DNA of 64,000 nucleotides from Alentia gelatinosa (taxonomy: Eukaryota > Annelida > Polychaeta > Phyllodocida > Polynoidae): contig OX465584.1 of assembly GCA_950022655.1 (NCBI GenBank), forward strand, positions 30,384,988-30,448,987, written 5' to 3'. Below the pieces are notes generated by a model, which was given only the letters and a program-made list of their open reading frames with translations, was not told the origin of the DNA and did not search any database. Positions 50,673 through 62,399 of the stretch are shown here, piece by piece. A program made the translations under genes and the position numbers. Positions within the stretch are counted from its first letter, which is position 1. The number at the start of each line of letters is the position of its first letter.

Positions 50673-50975
50673 CAGGGACCTGTTTCAGTAGTTTTGTGAC
50701 ATGTCTAGATGGCGTCTGTGACACCATACGGACAGATCACAAGATTGCAATCGATGACACACAGAGTTTCACTCACTTTTCGTAGGAATTGAGCAATGAC
50801 ACTTTAACATGAGTAGGGGATACATATAATCTATAATCGTTTCAAATATGAAAAAGATTGGCCACTTTGATCTTCTGATATTTGCTAGTCTTTTCCCGCT
50901 GTTGTTTGCACTGTTGGTGCCGCTGTTGATGTCTGTCTAGGCCTAATGTCACGAGACTACTGAAACAGGTCCCTG
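50673..50975. mobile_element. 303-bp TIR element (MITE-like)
   Basis: 30-bp terminal inverted repeats: CAGGGACCTGTTTCAGTAGT... at 50673-50702 and its inverse (...ACTACTGAAACAGGTCCCTG) at 50946-50975, with two mismatches. There is no transposase and no target duplication recognised. It lies beside the gag remnant. Confidence 0.75.
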
Positions 50976-51159
50976 CTCTTATTGTTCGCACGGTCGATCC
51001 TGGTGGCCTCATGGTCAATTTCCCATTGGATGTGGCCCTCTCCCATGTATGTCTCGCGGTGTTGACGGGATTTGGGCAGCCACATTCGGGGGGGAGGGTG
51101 GCACATGAAATTGGGTCGATAGAGTAGGTGTAATTTGGTGTGGCATTACAATGTGACGT

Positions 51160-53410
51160 CATTGTGACACCAAATTATAATGTAGACTTTGGTCAATGGA
51201 ATAATGAGACTGGAATACCTGTAGTAATTATAGTATGACACAGGGTTAAAAGGTTTAATTTCTGGGTCGATGTACTAAGTATTCAGAGTGTGGGACAAAG
51301 TTAATGAGTCGATGTGAAGGCCAAACTGTAACATGTCTCCTATTTGTGCAGTAATATCAGGTAATGCTCTTTCTCCCTTTCACTCTACAATGTGACAATC
51401 CATATTTATGAAACCATCCTCTTGTCATCATTTACAAGTCTATATCATTTTACTAAGCAGGAGTTTTAACAAGATGGATCATCTTGGTTCTGCTATCATC
51501 ATATTTTCCTGGAATAATGATTCAAAGAAATATTTGCAGTCCTGAGGTGATAATGCATGTACGATATTAGAATTGTACGCACTGCTGAATGAGATATGAT
51601 GAATACTGCACAATGACTATTGCAAGGTTTCACAGCCAAATATTGGTTATTTGAACATTTTGATCAGATGGCCTATCTATTACTTAGGTATGTTGATACA
51701 CGCTGTCAAAGTGTTTTCTATGGACAATTTGTACTGGATGGATGATAAATGTACCACCAGCAGTGGAAGATAATTTCTAGGAGATTCTTAAGACAGAGAA
51801 CAACATGCAGACTGATGAAAATTAGATTAGAAACTGATTTGAGTGATTTAATATCACTCAAATCAGCCAAGTGGTTGCTTTTCTGTGAGGATCTTCATTC
51901 TCAGTAGGTCATTTTTGCAGCATCTTGAAAAACGGCCGCCATCATGGATTTTCAAGTGGCTCTTTGAATAGGATTGATTAGTATACCAAAGAGAATCACT
52001 GTTCAAAATTTGGTGCTTGTATCAACACTTGCACTATTTCCCTTAAAATGTACTTTTATCTGTTCCACTGTATACTTTAAAAGCACCATTATTTGTCTTT
52101 TTCTATATTTCGCAATAGCACCATCAACCAAAGACCACTAGATACGCAGCTGAGGACTTTAGAGTTGACAAATGGTTACAACTTGAATGGATGATGAGGG
52201 GAACATAAATATTTACAGTGTGTGAAGTTGGCAGGTAGCTTTGAAAGCTCTTGCATCGCCAAAAGGGTATCAGGGAGATTAGAGCAGCCTAATTTGTAAA
52301 CAGGCGTTTGGGGAGTGTCGAGTTGCACAGACATTGTAGCAGCAGGGAACTATTATTAGTAGAAAGTTGGACATACAATTACTGGACAGGCCAAATAATT
52401 GCTGAGCGGATCCCTGAGGTCGAAGCATTTCTGAATCACAGAAAATGTAAGAAGAGATGTCCTAATGATGTCAAATGTCAATGTACAGTGATGATCTGCC
52501 TTCGTCAATGTGGACCTTTCAGAGCAACTATCTAGGGGTGCCAGCTAAAACAGCTCGATCATAACAACCGCAGAACGCGATATGAGCTTTCTAGTGTGGA
52601 CATAGAATCTCGCCAATGTCGATCGAGACAACAAATAAGACCACAGAATCTGCCTTATGCCATTGTTTAGAATGTTATTAGGGCTAATGACTGACAAGCT
52701 CCAGATGTCTTATTGTCAGAAAGGCAGAAGATTTGTCACTATAAGCCGATATGCAACTAATTAAATGTGGTATGTTTTAGTATTTGGAGACCGGTTTTGA
52801 GCTAGTTAGCAGAAACTACTATGGAAACGTTGAAGCAAACATCAGAAGGATCTTAGGAGGTATGGATACAGTAATCCAATGACATCACGACGAAAGATGT
52901 TTATGGAACATAAACTATTACGTCTTTAATGTGATGATAATCAATGATCCAGCGGGACCCCTTTTTCTATTTGGGCTCGTCATTTGCTTTACACTTGAAC
53001 GTTTTTCAAAAGAAAAAAAGCCAAATAGCCAATAATGTCATCAACCGATCCGCGAAAGATACATACAGTTCTGAGGAGGCTGGGCTTTTCTGTATTATAG
53101 TGATTTTTTTCTTCTGGAGCTAGGACCTAATTGCTACCAGGAAACAAGGTTGGTTTAAATATGTGATGTGGGTGCACGTGCGAATCAATGCTGGCTTGGA
53201 TATCATTCCATTCAACCTTGTTGTTTAATAGCTATGAAACTGTAGGTTGCTGTACATGTGCGTAAGTGATCATTATAAATGAGACACAACTCTGATACCA
53301 AGTTAAATTAATTCTAATGACTTATTTAGATGTTATTCTCTTTGTCTCTATACTACACCGGTTTAATTTATATATCACCTTAGAGCTAATAACGCCTCCC
53401 ACTGCGTAAC
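51160..53410. other. non-coding stretch
   Basis: AT-rich with no gene recognised. A perfect 14-bp-arm hairpin with a 5-base loop (CTGATTTGAGTGAT / ATCACTCAAATCAG) lies at 51834-51866. Confidence 0.45.
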
Positions 53411-53419
53411 ATAATACAC

Positions 53420-53707
53420 TTTATCTCACCCCGGTATTTTTCTCCATAGGCTTACCATTAGGAACTCGTACTCCACTGCTGTGAAGTTTGTGTACCCAAT
53501 ACTCAATGGCTAACTTGGTGATTCATTTCATCAATAAATAATGTTATACAGGGTGACATAAAATCAGAAACCCACTCGATGAAAATAACTGGGTCTGCAC
53601 TCCACCTCGTTTGACCGTTGAGTAATTCACTCAGCTTCGCTTTGTGAATTACTCTGCAGTTAAACTCGGTGGAGTGCGGACCAAGCTAGTTTCATCTCGT
53701 GGGTTTC
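53420..53707 (-). mobile_element. palindrome-plus-TIR module, copy A
   Basis: A TIR unit (53420-53562; TTTATCTCACCCC ... GGGTGACATAAA) with the family core in inverse form near its left end (CTCCATAGGCTTACCATT), then a 141-bp near-perfect palindrome (53567-53707) with outer arms GAAACCCAC / GTGGGTTTC. It is an inverted copy of 54725-55011. Confidence 0.8.
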
Positions 53708-53772
53708 CTTCGAAGAACTCCACTGGTGTGACGTCATGGGCACCTCTGCCTTAAGTTACAGATAGTATCAAA

Positions 53773-54050
53773 AGACGTCACGAATTTGAGTCCGAGATTA
53801 TTCATGTCACGCATTTTGTTGGCTCCGTAATTTTACGAGTTGAAGACGAGTGACATTACAGAGCCAACAAAATCAGTGACATGAATAGACTCAAACTCAA
53901 ACAAGTGGCGTCTAGATTTTATCCTACCCTATTTCAAAATTGTTTCAGCATTAGAAAGTAATGACATAAACAACACTTTATGTCACACCCGTGACATAAA
54001 CAAATCCCATGTTAAGCCTATGACATTTTTTGTTTTGGGGTAGGATAAAA
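53773..54050 (+). mobile_element. palindrome-plus-TIR module, copy B
   Basis: A 141-bp palindrome (53773-53913, arms AGACGTCACGAATTTGAGTC... / ...GACTCAAACTCAAACAAGTGGCGTCT) followed by a 134-bp TIR unit (53917-54050; TTTTATCCTACCC ... GGGTAGGATAAAA). The core is present as ATGTTAAGCCTATGACA. It lies between copies A and C. Confidence 0.8.
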
Positions 54051-54724
54051 CACTAATTCCCGAATGACCCAAACGGCAAAGTGAGGGTTAGACACGTTTG
54101 ACTACTCTGCCCTATGATCAAGGCAAGCATTTCACACTAGTTAGTAAGAAAGAGTATTGCAATTTCATTTCCAGCCATACTTTTTGAAATCTTCATGGAT
54201 ATGGTTATCATAATGTTTATCGCCCTAAGATCATATCAGTGTATTTCCGTCAAGGTCGGTTTATCGAGTGCAACCGGTTCATAAAATCAGTCTCTACTGT
54301 TTCATGTATTTACCTTTTCAAAATGTGACTCAAGGAGAATATGTCTGAAAGGCTATTTAGTATTGGTTTATTTTGGTGAAGAATTAACATGCAGAAGTAG
54401 CTCAAGGCTGCCTGCTTGCATGGAGAACACGATCCCTGGTGTTAGTCTTTATGTATCCATAGTAGCTTTGCACAGGGTACTTTAGATATAAAGAATCGAT
54501 TTATCTAGTGGCAGATCCTATATAAACGATGTATTATAAACGTTTTACAGCATTTACCTCTAATTTCCTGACTGTGTATTGCTTATTCTCCCTTAATATA
54601 CTATCATTTCTCTTAGGTGTAACTCTGATGTCTTCGTATGCATTTCCTGTATAGAGTAACACAAGATTTGCTTACATCAGTTGACCAATGTGAGCCCCTT
54701 TGCGCTGACACCGATAATTAGAAG

Positions 54725-55011
54725 GAAACCCACGAGATAAAACTAGCTTGGTCCGTACTCCACCGAGTTTGACTGCAGAGTAATTCATGAAGCGAAGCTG
54801 AGTGAATTACTCTGTGGTCAAACGAGATGGAGTACAGACCAAGTTATTTTCATCAAGTGGGTTTCTGATTTTATCTCACCCCGTATGATATTGTTTATTG
54901 ATAAAATGAATCACCAAATTAGCCATTGAGTATTGGGTACACGAACCTCACGGCCGTGGAGTACGAGTTCCTAATGTTAAGCCTATGGAGAAAAATACCG
55001 GGGTGAGATAA
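54725..55011 (+). mobile_element. palindrome-plus-TIR module, copy C
   Basis: A 141-bp palindrome (54725-54865) followed by a TIR unit (54870-55011; TTTATCTCACCCC ... GGGGTGAGATAA) with the complete core AATGTTAAGCCTATGGAG. With copy A it forms a ~287-bp inverted pair around about 1 kb. Confidence 0.8.
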
Positions 55012-55019
55012 GGCACTTT

Positions 55020-56490
55020 TTCCCTCTTTTTGCCGGTAAGAAACGCAAGCTAACGCTCTAGCGGTCTGATATCTTTCCCTTGGTGAGAATAATCAAATGA
55101 CCATTGCCTTTACTTGAAGTAAATTCAATAAGCTATTCCACCCCTAGGGCAAGTTTAGCCCTAATTGATACGTTGATATAGTTACTTGGTTATTTGAATA
55201 TGTTTGGGTTTTATTCTTTTTGGATATGATTTTTAATACCTAAGTATTATATAACATTTCATTTTATTAGGTATTTTTCGTCAGTACAAGTCTGCGATCT
55301 GCCTTAATATCCTATGTGACTATTGTAATCCGTTTCGTTTCCCTCGTACATTTTATATATGTATATGTATGGAGGTTTTCAGACCTCAATTAATGTGCAA
55401 TAATATTGAGAATGATATAGTATTCCAATGATAATACAGTAATATGATGGGGTGTAGTATTCATCCAGGCTTAGAGTCTATCTTATGACTAAGGATGAAG
55501 GAATGACAAGTATTAATTGTGTTGATCTAGTGCTGGTTTGGGGACGTTCAGTTCAACCATTTCTTTGGTCGCTTTTAAATCTTGACCAGTATTCCCTATA
55601 GCTAAAGGTTAGTTCAGCTATTCGTATTACAATCTGTGAGTAAGGCTAATGTTAATGCTTTCTACTGAATTTAATTTCTATTTTTCATTTTTAGGGTGGG
55701 CGGGTCGAATGTTTCTGACTGAAGAATGTCCTATGTTAAGTGTGGGGTGAGTGTGTTCACGTGATTCTCTAGAGTTTGGAGTGGAGGGAGAATGTGGGAG
55801 AAGATTGTACCCTGTCCCGCACGCATTACCGCCACCACATGATTAACAGTGACATGTTCTTCCGTTCGATAGGCGGAGAATATCAGCAAACTGCAATGGC
55901 GTGGGGTTTAGAAGTGCGTGGTGCCTGCGCAGTGTTGGGTTCGATGTGTCTTGATTTGGAGAGGTTCGTTCGATGACATATATATTAAAGGTATTACTTA
56001 CTGCAATGCTGGCCTAATTATTATTACTAGGATAGGGTTAGATTGCGTTGCAATTAGCCCTGTTGTTCCTTACATACTTGTCTTTTCATTGATATCAGAG
56101 GAATAGTATCCCTGACGCCGCACGGTCTTTTATCATTTTACGGTAATACTGAGTAACAGTATCAACACTATATAATATTAGTTCTATTACTCACTTTTTT
56201 TAAGAGTTTATTTCAGACGAAGTACAGTTCATAGTGTTATGATGGTCATCTTCCACTATATCTATCCACGATACAAATACATAAAAAACAGTATTAGAAT
56301 CTACTGCTACTTGACATGAACACAGTTTCATATACATGTACTTCCTATATAAAGATCATGTGTTACAATACACAGGTAGTAACGTTAACCTAGGCACTGT
56401 AATGTGCTATTATTTACTACGATATGATAATCGAACCATGTCATAAAGACATTACCCAAGGGCATTGATACACAAAATACCCAGTTTTAG
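55020..56490. other. non-coding stretch
   Basis: No supported gene. The frame at 55776-55976 has no splice support. Confidence 0.4.
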
Positions 56491-56496
56491 TAGTAG

Positions 56497-56965
56497 TTAA
56501 CAAACATGATAAGGGCTGCTGTGATTGGGCGGTAACATTTTGGGCAGATAGAGCAGATTGACATTTAGACACTGATTTACCTTAAATAGGTCTCCGAATA
56601 ACGCAATTAAGTCCATATTTTTTATGGCCTTGTTAAACATGTGCCTATTCCTTGCGTCTTGTATATCAGCGGCCAGTCTATTCCATAACTCAACACCATG
56701 ATATAAGGGGGAGTGTATGTAATGATCTGTACGAGGCCTATTTACCTTGTTGAAGAGCTTTTCTGTACTTCGAGTATTTACTGGTCGCTCAGAGACAAGA
56801 TGGTCAGTATCCACTGACAACCAGTGTATCATTGCCAGTACATGCTGACAACTTCTCACATCTAGTCTATCAAGGTGCGCTTTTACCAGTAATGCATCCG
56901 TTGGTACATGGTCCCGGGCTTTATCACGGAAACAGCCCGACACCGCAGGTGGGAGGGCCGTATTT
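56497..56965 (-). mobile_element. LINE fragment, C-terminal end of reverse-transcriptase ORF
   Basis: A minus-strand frame open for about 155 codons. It contains the hallmark C-terminal segment of non-LTR polymerases, SPLYHGVELWNRLAADIQDA, followed by a basic FNKAIKN tail, and upstream a TRSTEKLFNKVNRPRTDHYI stretch. The catalytic palm is absent, so this is a 5'-truncated or broken copy, of a different family from the LINE at 2.8-5.8 kb. The upstream break is at a TGA near 56966. Confidence 0.75.
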
Positions 56966-56969
56966 TTTC

Positions 56970-59900
56970 ATCAAATGACCGAGAACAGACACCGTCCAGG
57001 CTCAGTCACTACGTTTTCTTATTACTATACACCTCCCAATCATTTAAAACGCCCTTTTGTTAACTTTACAAAGACCAAAAAGACTACTGCAATTCACTAC
57101 GGCCCGCTGTCACAGCGGGCGCGAACATTATTTATACTACACCCCTAGCAGCGGGCAGTATTTCATACATGTTCGGCCATAGGTGTATAGTAATATGGTT
57201 TAAAGTTTAGTTTACTGTGAAATGCAACTGACCCGTATCTATATATTCTTATATTGTGTTATTATATTCCCGATATGCTAATTTCTGCTAATTACCGCTT
57301 GCAATGCTGTAAGGTATATCCACGAAAAACTACTTTGCATATATGCTTATGAGTAAGAGCGGTATTATACTTGTTATTCTCGTGGTTAGAAATGCTACTT
57401 TGGAAAACAATCTATCACAAACTGGGTTTTGCACCTGACTACACTACCATGTGGCTACAGATTACTTAGAACGTATGTACTAGACAGGTTACTCACCTGG
57501 TAACTACTACTAAAGATGAGGCACTGAGTCCATGCTGGTCCTTTATTCTCTTATAGCTGTAGTATGCAGTATGCGATACGAAATTAGCTATATCTTATCA
57601 ACTAAGCTATGACTTTAACAAATATAACAATTGAGATTATTCGTGTTTATCATTGTGAGTACATGTTGATGAAAACTGTCACCATCTTATTTATCATCTC
57701 ATCTCATTTTACCCTGATTCTTTGTGTTCTAAATTATTTATTTTAGTGTGTACTATATTATAGTATGTAAAAGGAGTGTCGTGCTAGAAAGACCTCTCGC
57801 CAATGTGAAGTTACAAACAGATCTATTGTTTACAGGTCCAGAGGGACGGGATTCAAGATGGGCCGTTACCGAATCCAGATGAACTGTCAGAGTCTAGACC
57901 CTAATAAATCCAATTAAAAAAGAAAAGTAGGACCAATATCTGTAGACAATTTCTCTACAAATTGTGGAAATTGTTAATTCATCTAGTCATGATATTCAGC
58001 CGGGAGGATTTCCTTTCTTTACCTCCTGGTTTTTTAATGTTAATGAAACCACTTTTCCTTGGGGCCTGGATAGTTTTTCCACATATGATTACAAATCATC
58101 TCCAATGAGGATTTCCGATTACATGGCTGTAGCGACTAGTGAACCACTAATCAACCCCGGTGTATACCATTGCGGTGGAAGGAAGACATTTTCAGTTAGC
58201 GGAAACCACTTAATTATAATATCCCACCATTGCATGCCTAACAGTCACTTGGGAGATCTTTCATTATGAGCCTAATTCACCTTATTCTCCTTTCTATATA
58301 TATATGTTCACAAGCAATTTCAATTTAACAATCAATGATATCTAGGTAACTACATTGTACAATTTAATGTCCTGTCGTTTCTAAGTCACAGTCATCATAA
58401 TTCCAGGCTCCACGAGATTACATTAGATACAACGTAACATCAGTCACATCAACGTGCCTGTCCTATTTGCGTCCTCAAGCCATGTCCCTTTAAAGCTGTG
58501 GAGGCGGAGGGTCATTGCAGGAATTGACCCTTAGATAAAGTAACATGTCAAAGTTGAGAGTTGAGCCTCAGGCCATATGGCTCATACCAAGGAGGGTTAA
58601 CACAGTGAATCCAGCTTAGTAAAGGCTTCGTGCACAATGTCCTTTAGCCATTTTATATGAGTCAGTGTACTTGTAGTTGTGTTTGTATTCCCATAATACC
58701 ATATCACTCATCCTCCTATGCTTCCAAGCGTGCATAATATAAGTCGAATTTTGCACAAAAACAATCAGAAAAGTTTGTCTATGGTTATTTCCCAAAACTA
58801 AGAGGGATCTTAAGCGCTTAATATAAGATACCTATTATGAATGGAAATGTAAATCTATTAACCACCGATTACGGAGTCTTCATAGAAAACGCAATGGATG
58901 TGTGTATTTTGCAAGTCGGAGATTACGGAGGACCGTAATCTCCTGTTCATGAAAGTAGGAGTTTACCGAAAGAAATTCCTAAAGCGTCATCAAGCCCCTA
59001 ACTTCGAACTTCGTAACAAACTGATAAACCGCTGTAATCATACTCGAAGTCAGTCAAGGCCGTACGTTTTTTCATCTATTTTGGAATGCTGACTGAATAA
59101 GCCTTTTTTTTTCCAAACTCACAAATTCTAAAATATTCAATTGGTTCAAATAGATTCTATACAGATGACTGTCTCAAGACATATCTAACCAAATGGTACC
59201 TTAAGAGAAAAATGTATACACGTGTATATATATACCTCCATATATGTATACCTCCAGCGTGGAGCTGTGGATTGCCTTAACAATGTATTTATTCAAACCA
59301 TGAACAGCGTTCAGCCAACATACATTTCTGTCGTAGGGTGCTCAACCCACCATGTAACCTATTTGACGTCTCATCCTGTGACGTAGGTCTGTTAGGGGAG
59401 AGATAACGGGAAAACACTCATTGATCATTACGATTAAGCGCTGGGCAGTGATGGTTATTGGTGGAAGCTTTTAATTAGGCGCTGATATAAATCACATACA
59501 CCATGGGACCGGGATGTTACGACTGTTGGTTTGCTAATCAAGTGGACAGCGTGTCCACGTTATGTCTGGCACGTGCGCCTCTTTACGTATTATCCGATTA
59601 TATATACAGTAGGACTCGTTTAAGAGGACACCCTGGGTTCGTTGCTCCTAGAAATGTGGGGAAAGCATTGCTCCAGTAATATCGATCATGTTGTGTGGTA
59701 TTATTATTTTCACACTGTATTGATACATTTTTACAATGCCACATTGTCAATGACATAGATGAAAGCTTTGTTAGATTTTTAATTGAATATAGATGGCGAC
59801 ATATAGGATGTAATCCGCAAAAAAACTGAAGCAACTGAAGAAACGCCCCTCCTTCCGAGCTGAAGTGTCCCCTGAGAGTGGCGACTCCTTATGCGAGGTG

Positions 59901-60280
59901 AAATTAAACATCTGGTGAGGGGGTCATTAGTGGGACAATTGTAAACTTGATTTAGAAATACAATTCGCATGAAATACATTTACTTGTTACACAATCATAT
60001 TATCGTAGCAAAATTAACAAATGAATATATATCTATAAGTATCCATCTATCATCTGTTATTCAGAATTTGAGCTAAGCTCTACTCATTATTCCAAATAGT
60101 AGTATAACACAATTACATTCAGATGTATATCAAGTAGTCCCTGAATCACGTGGGTATTCCCGGGAGGCACATATCTCTCCAATGCCAAACAAAAGATCTC
60201 CAATATTTTTGTAATTGAAGATATTTTCCATTAACCTGAAATCTTATTGGACATACTTCCACAGGGAATTTCGTTCTGGT
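56970..60280. other. non-coding stretch with two perfect hairpins
   Basis: GCCCGCTGT / ACAGCGGGC at 57102-57120, and GGAGATTACGG / CCGTAATCTCC with a 4-base loop at 58918-58943. The sequence near 59598 (TACAGTAGGACTCGTTTAAG) resembles a Tc1/pogo terminus, but no second end was found. The frame at 57964-58269 matches nothing known. Confidence 0.4.
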
Positions 60281-60285
60281 ACTGG

Positions 60286-60440
60286 CTATTATTATGTATT
60301 TATGCCCATGATGTAAATACTGTAAATACGCACTGTTTCACCATATAACATAAAAGTTTACGCCTCGTTCCGTACTAACGGTGAATTATCATCTCGTTTT
60401 GTAGCTTGCACAGCATGATCGGGTCGTTCTATATTAATAA
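60286..60440. mobile_element. fold-back family F, internally deleted copy
   Basis: Matches the left part (TGTAAATACGCACTGTTTCACC...) and the right arm (GCCTCGTTCCGTAC...GCATGATCGG...TCTATATTAATAA) of the element at 31310-31667, with the middle missing. Confidence 0.6.
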
Positions 60441-61184
60441 GCTGACACATCATTCCTCTTTTAAGAGTGTAAAGAGAATCAGAAGTTGGATGATTTCTGA
60501 CAATTGACCTTGACATGCTTGAATGAGAGTTTGCCTTTTATTAATTCATGAGCCTACATATATACAAGTGATCAACGATTTATCACTAAACGAGTGCTAT
60601 CACTGAAAAATTCACGAATTACGAACCCCAGGTAATGATCCTAGTGATAAAATTGGGGGAAAGAATAGATGATCTCACCATACAATAAAACCACGTGTAG
60701 AACCCTTCGCTCCGAGCTTAAGTGTTTACTTGTGCGAGGTGCCCTTACATGGGGTAAAATCAATATTCAATAGAGGGAACCGGTGCGAGCAAAGGTGCTC
60801 ATGGGTTCCCTTACACAGGTCGCCCATAAGCAGGGCTCTATTGTATATCACAGAGATTGAACTCTTCCTTGCTTCTTCACCGGTCAGCTTGGTTGCCCAT
60901 GGCCTTTGGTCAGGGGTGGTCATTGCCCCCCCTGGTGAAACCACTCTACACTCGCGCACCCCTGCGCCACCTATCCGCTCTCGGCCGCACTAAACATCAA
61001 AGTGCGCGAGTGCGACACTGTCCTCTGTCTCATTCGCTTCACTGGTCTCCTTCGCTCAACACCTATTTTTTCTACCGCTCCTTGGCCCTATCGCCCTCCG
61101 TACCTTCGGTCTCCGTATTCCCCTGAATATCGGCAGACGAGGACAGGGTTACCAAGCGATTCAGTAAGGAATTATAGTTCAGGC

Positions 61185-62399
61185 ATGTTGACCAGAAGCG
61201 CTGTGGCGGCATCCGCACCCGCGGAGGCCGAGACGGACTCGGAAATAACGATAAGACAGCCGGCAGCCGAGAGCGACCACGTGGACTCGGTATCTCAACA
61301 GGGAACGAGCGCCAGCGCACGGACTCGGACTTCACGCATCACAGCCCTGGAGGCCAACCTCGGGGGGGTCAGGACAGACGTCAACGAAGTAAAGACAGAC
61401 GTCGGTGAAGTCAGGACGGATATGACCAAAATATCGCGCCAGATGGACGGCATGATGGACGCGATCATGCAGATCTCCAGACCGACCTCGCGCCGGGCCG
61501 GCTCACGGGCTTCGTCAGCGGCCGAACGGACGAGAGACTGGGCCCAGGATCAGAACGAGCGCCTCCTCCCCGCGCCCAGGGCACTCCGAGAGGCATACAC
61601 GACCGAGGAACACCTCCAGCGTGAATTCGGCCGTGAGGCCATGCGACACGACCGCACAACGGGTAAGAGCCTACTTTCTGATTTAAATGCCCGGAGGCCG
61701 ACGGCGAAGCCGTACATGTTTATGGACAGAGATGGGGTGTACACGCTGCACCAGAAACTGGACCTACGGTCGAGCCTCGGGCCTCTGGAGTACATTTCAT
61801 GTTTTGTGGCCTTATTGAATGACGATCGCACCTTGCACCCCGAGGACAAGGAGCATATGTTCAAACATCTATACCAGGTGACCGTTGATGCGCAGGCACG
61901 GCCGTGGGCCGGCGTCAGACGCTGGTCAAACTATGTTTTCGACCAGGTCGAGTCGGGCAGGATGCGATGGTCGGATCACGGCCGGATACAGGAAGAACGT
62001 GTCCGGCTCGCGATGACCAGTGCCCACACCGCAAACAGCAGTCAAAACACGGAGACCGGACGTGCCCGGGGGAGCGAGGCCCCGTGCCGGGACTTCAATG
62101 GAGAGAGGGGGTGCCGCCACCGCAGCGACCACACTGAAGGGGGTATCCGGTGGTTGCACGTGTGCACGTTTTGCGACTCGGTGGGCAGGAAGTGCGGCCA
62201 CTCTGTGCACGCCTGCAACCGCAAGCTGACATACGGACACGGGTACGACAACACGGCGGCTCCCCCTGTACCCACACCACGGCGGGTACCCCAGGCGGGG
62301 TATCAACTGCAGGCTACTACCAGGCCGGCGGCAGCGCAGAGTGTGGTACACCAACCTCAGCCGAGTTCAAAAAACGGGCCGGCCGCGCCCCGCCAGTAG
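61185..62399 (+). CDS. gag: Gag-like protein of DIRS/Ngaro-type retroelement
   Basis: Nucleic-acid-binding structural protein of the retroelement, 404 residues from the ATG at 61185. The frame is open further up (to a GTG at 61002), but that leader reads poorly. Residues 1-50 are Ala/Ser/Thr/Glu-rich and disordered. Residues 52-97 carry heptad repeats (TDVNEVK-TDVGEVR-TDMTKIS), probably a coiled coil. About 160-290 is the conserved Gag core, with SLGPLEYISCF at about 197-207. Residues 301-347 form a Cys/His cluster: C301, C310, H316, then C327-x2-C330, C337, H339, H342, C344. This is a CCCH-like finger plus a second knuckle. The tail is Pro/Gln-rich. The end overlaps pol by 262 bp and includes a slippery heptamer 10 codons before the stop. 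Confidence 0.8.
   Translation: MLTRSAVAASAPAEAETDSEITIRQPAAESDHVDSVSQQGTSASARTRTSRITALEANLGGVRTDVNEVKTDVGEVRTDMTKISRQMDGMMDAIMQISRPTSRRAGSRASSAAERTRDWAQDQNERLLPAPRALREAYTTEEHLQREFGREAMRHDRTTGKSLLSDLNARRPTAKPYMFMDRDGVYTLHQKLDLRSSLGPLEYISCFVALLNDDRTLHPEDKEHMFKHLYQVTVDAQARPWAGVRRWSNYVFDQVESGRMRWSDHGRIQEERVRLAMTSAHTANSSQNTETGRARGSEAPCRDFNGERGCRHRSDHTEGGIRWLHVCTFCDSVGRKCGHSVHACNRKLTYGHGYDNTAAPPVPTPRRVPQAGYQLQATTRPAAAQSVVHQPQPSSKNGPAAPRQ

Noticed and set aside
59598..59640. TACAGTAGGACTCGTTTAAGAGG resembling a Tc1/pogo terminus
   Set aside because: No matching inverted end within reach, so an element could not be bounded.
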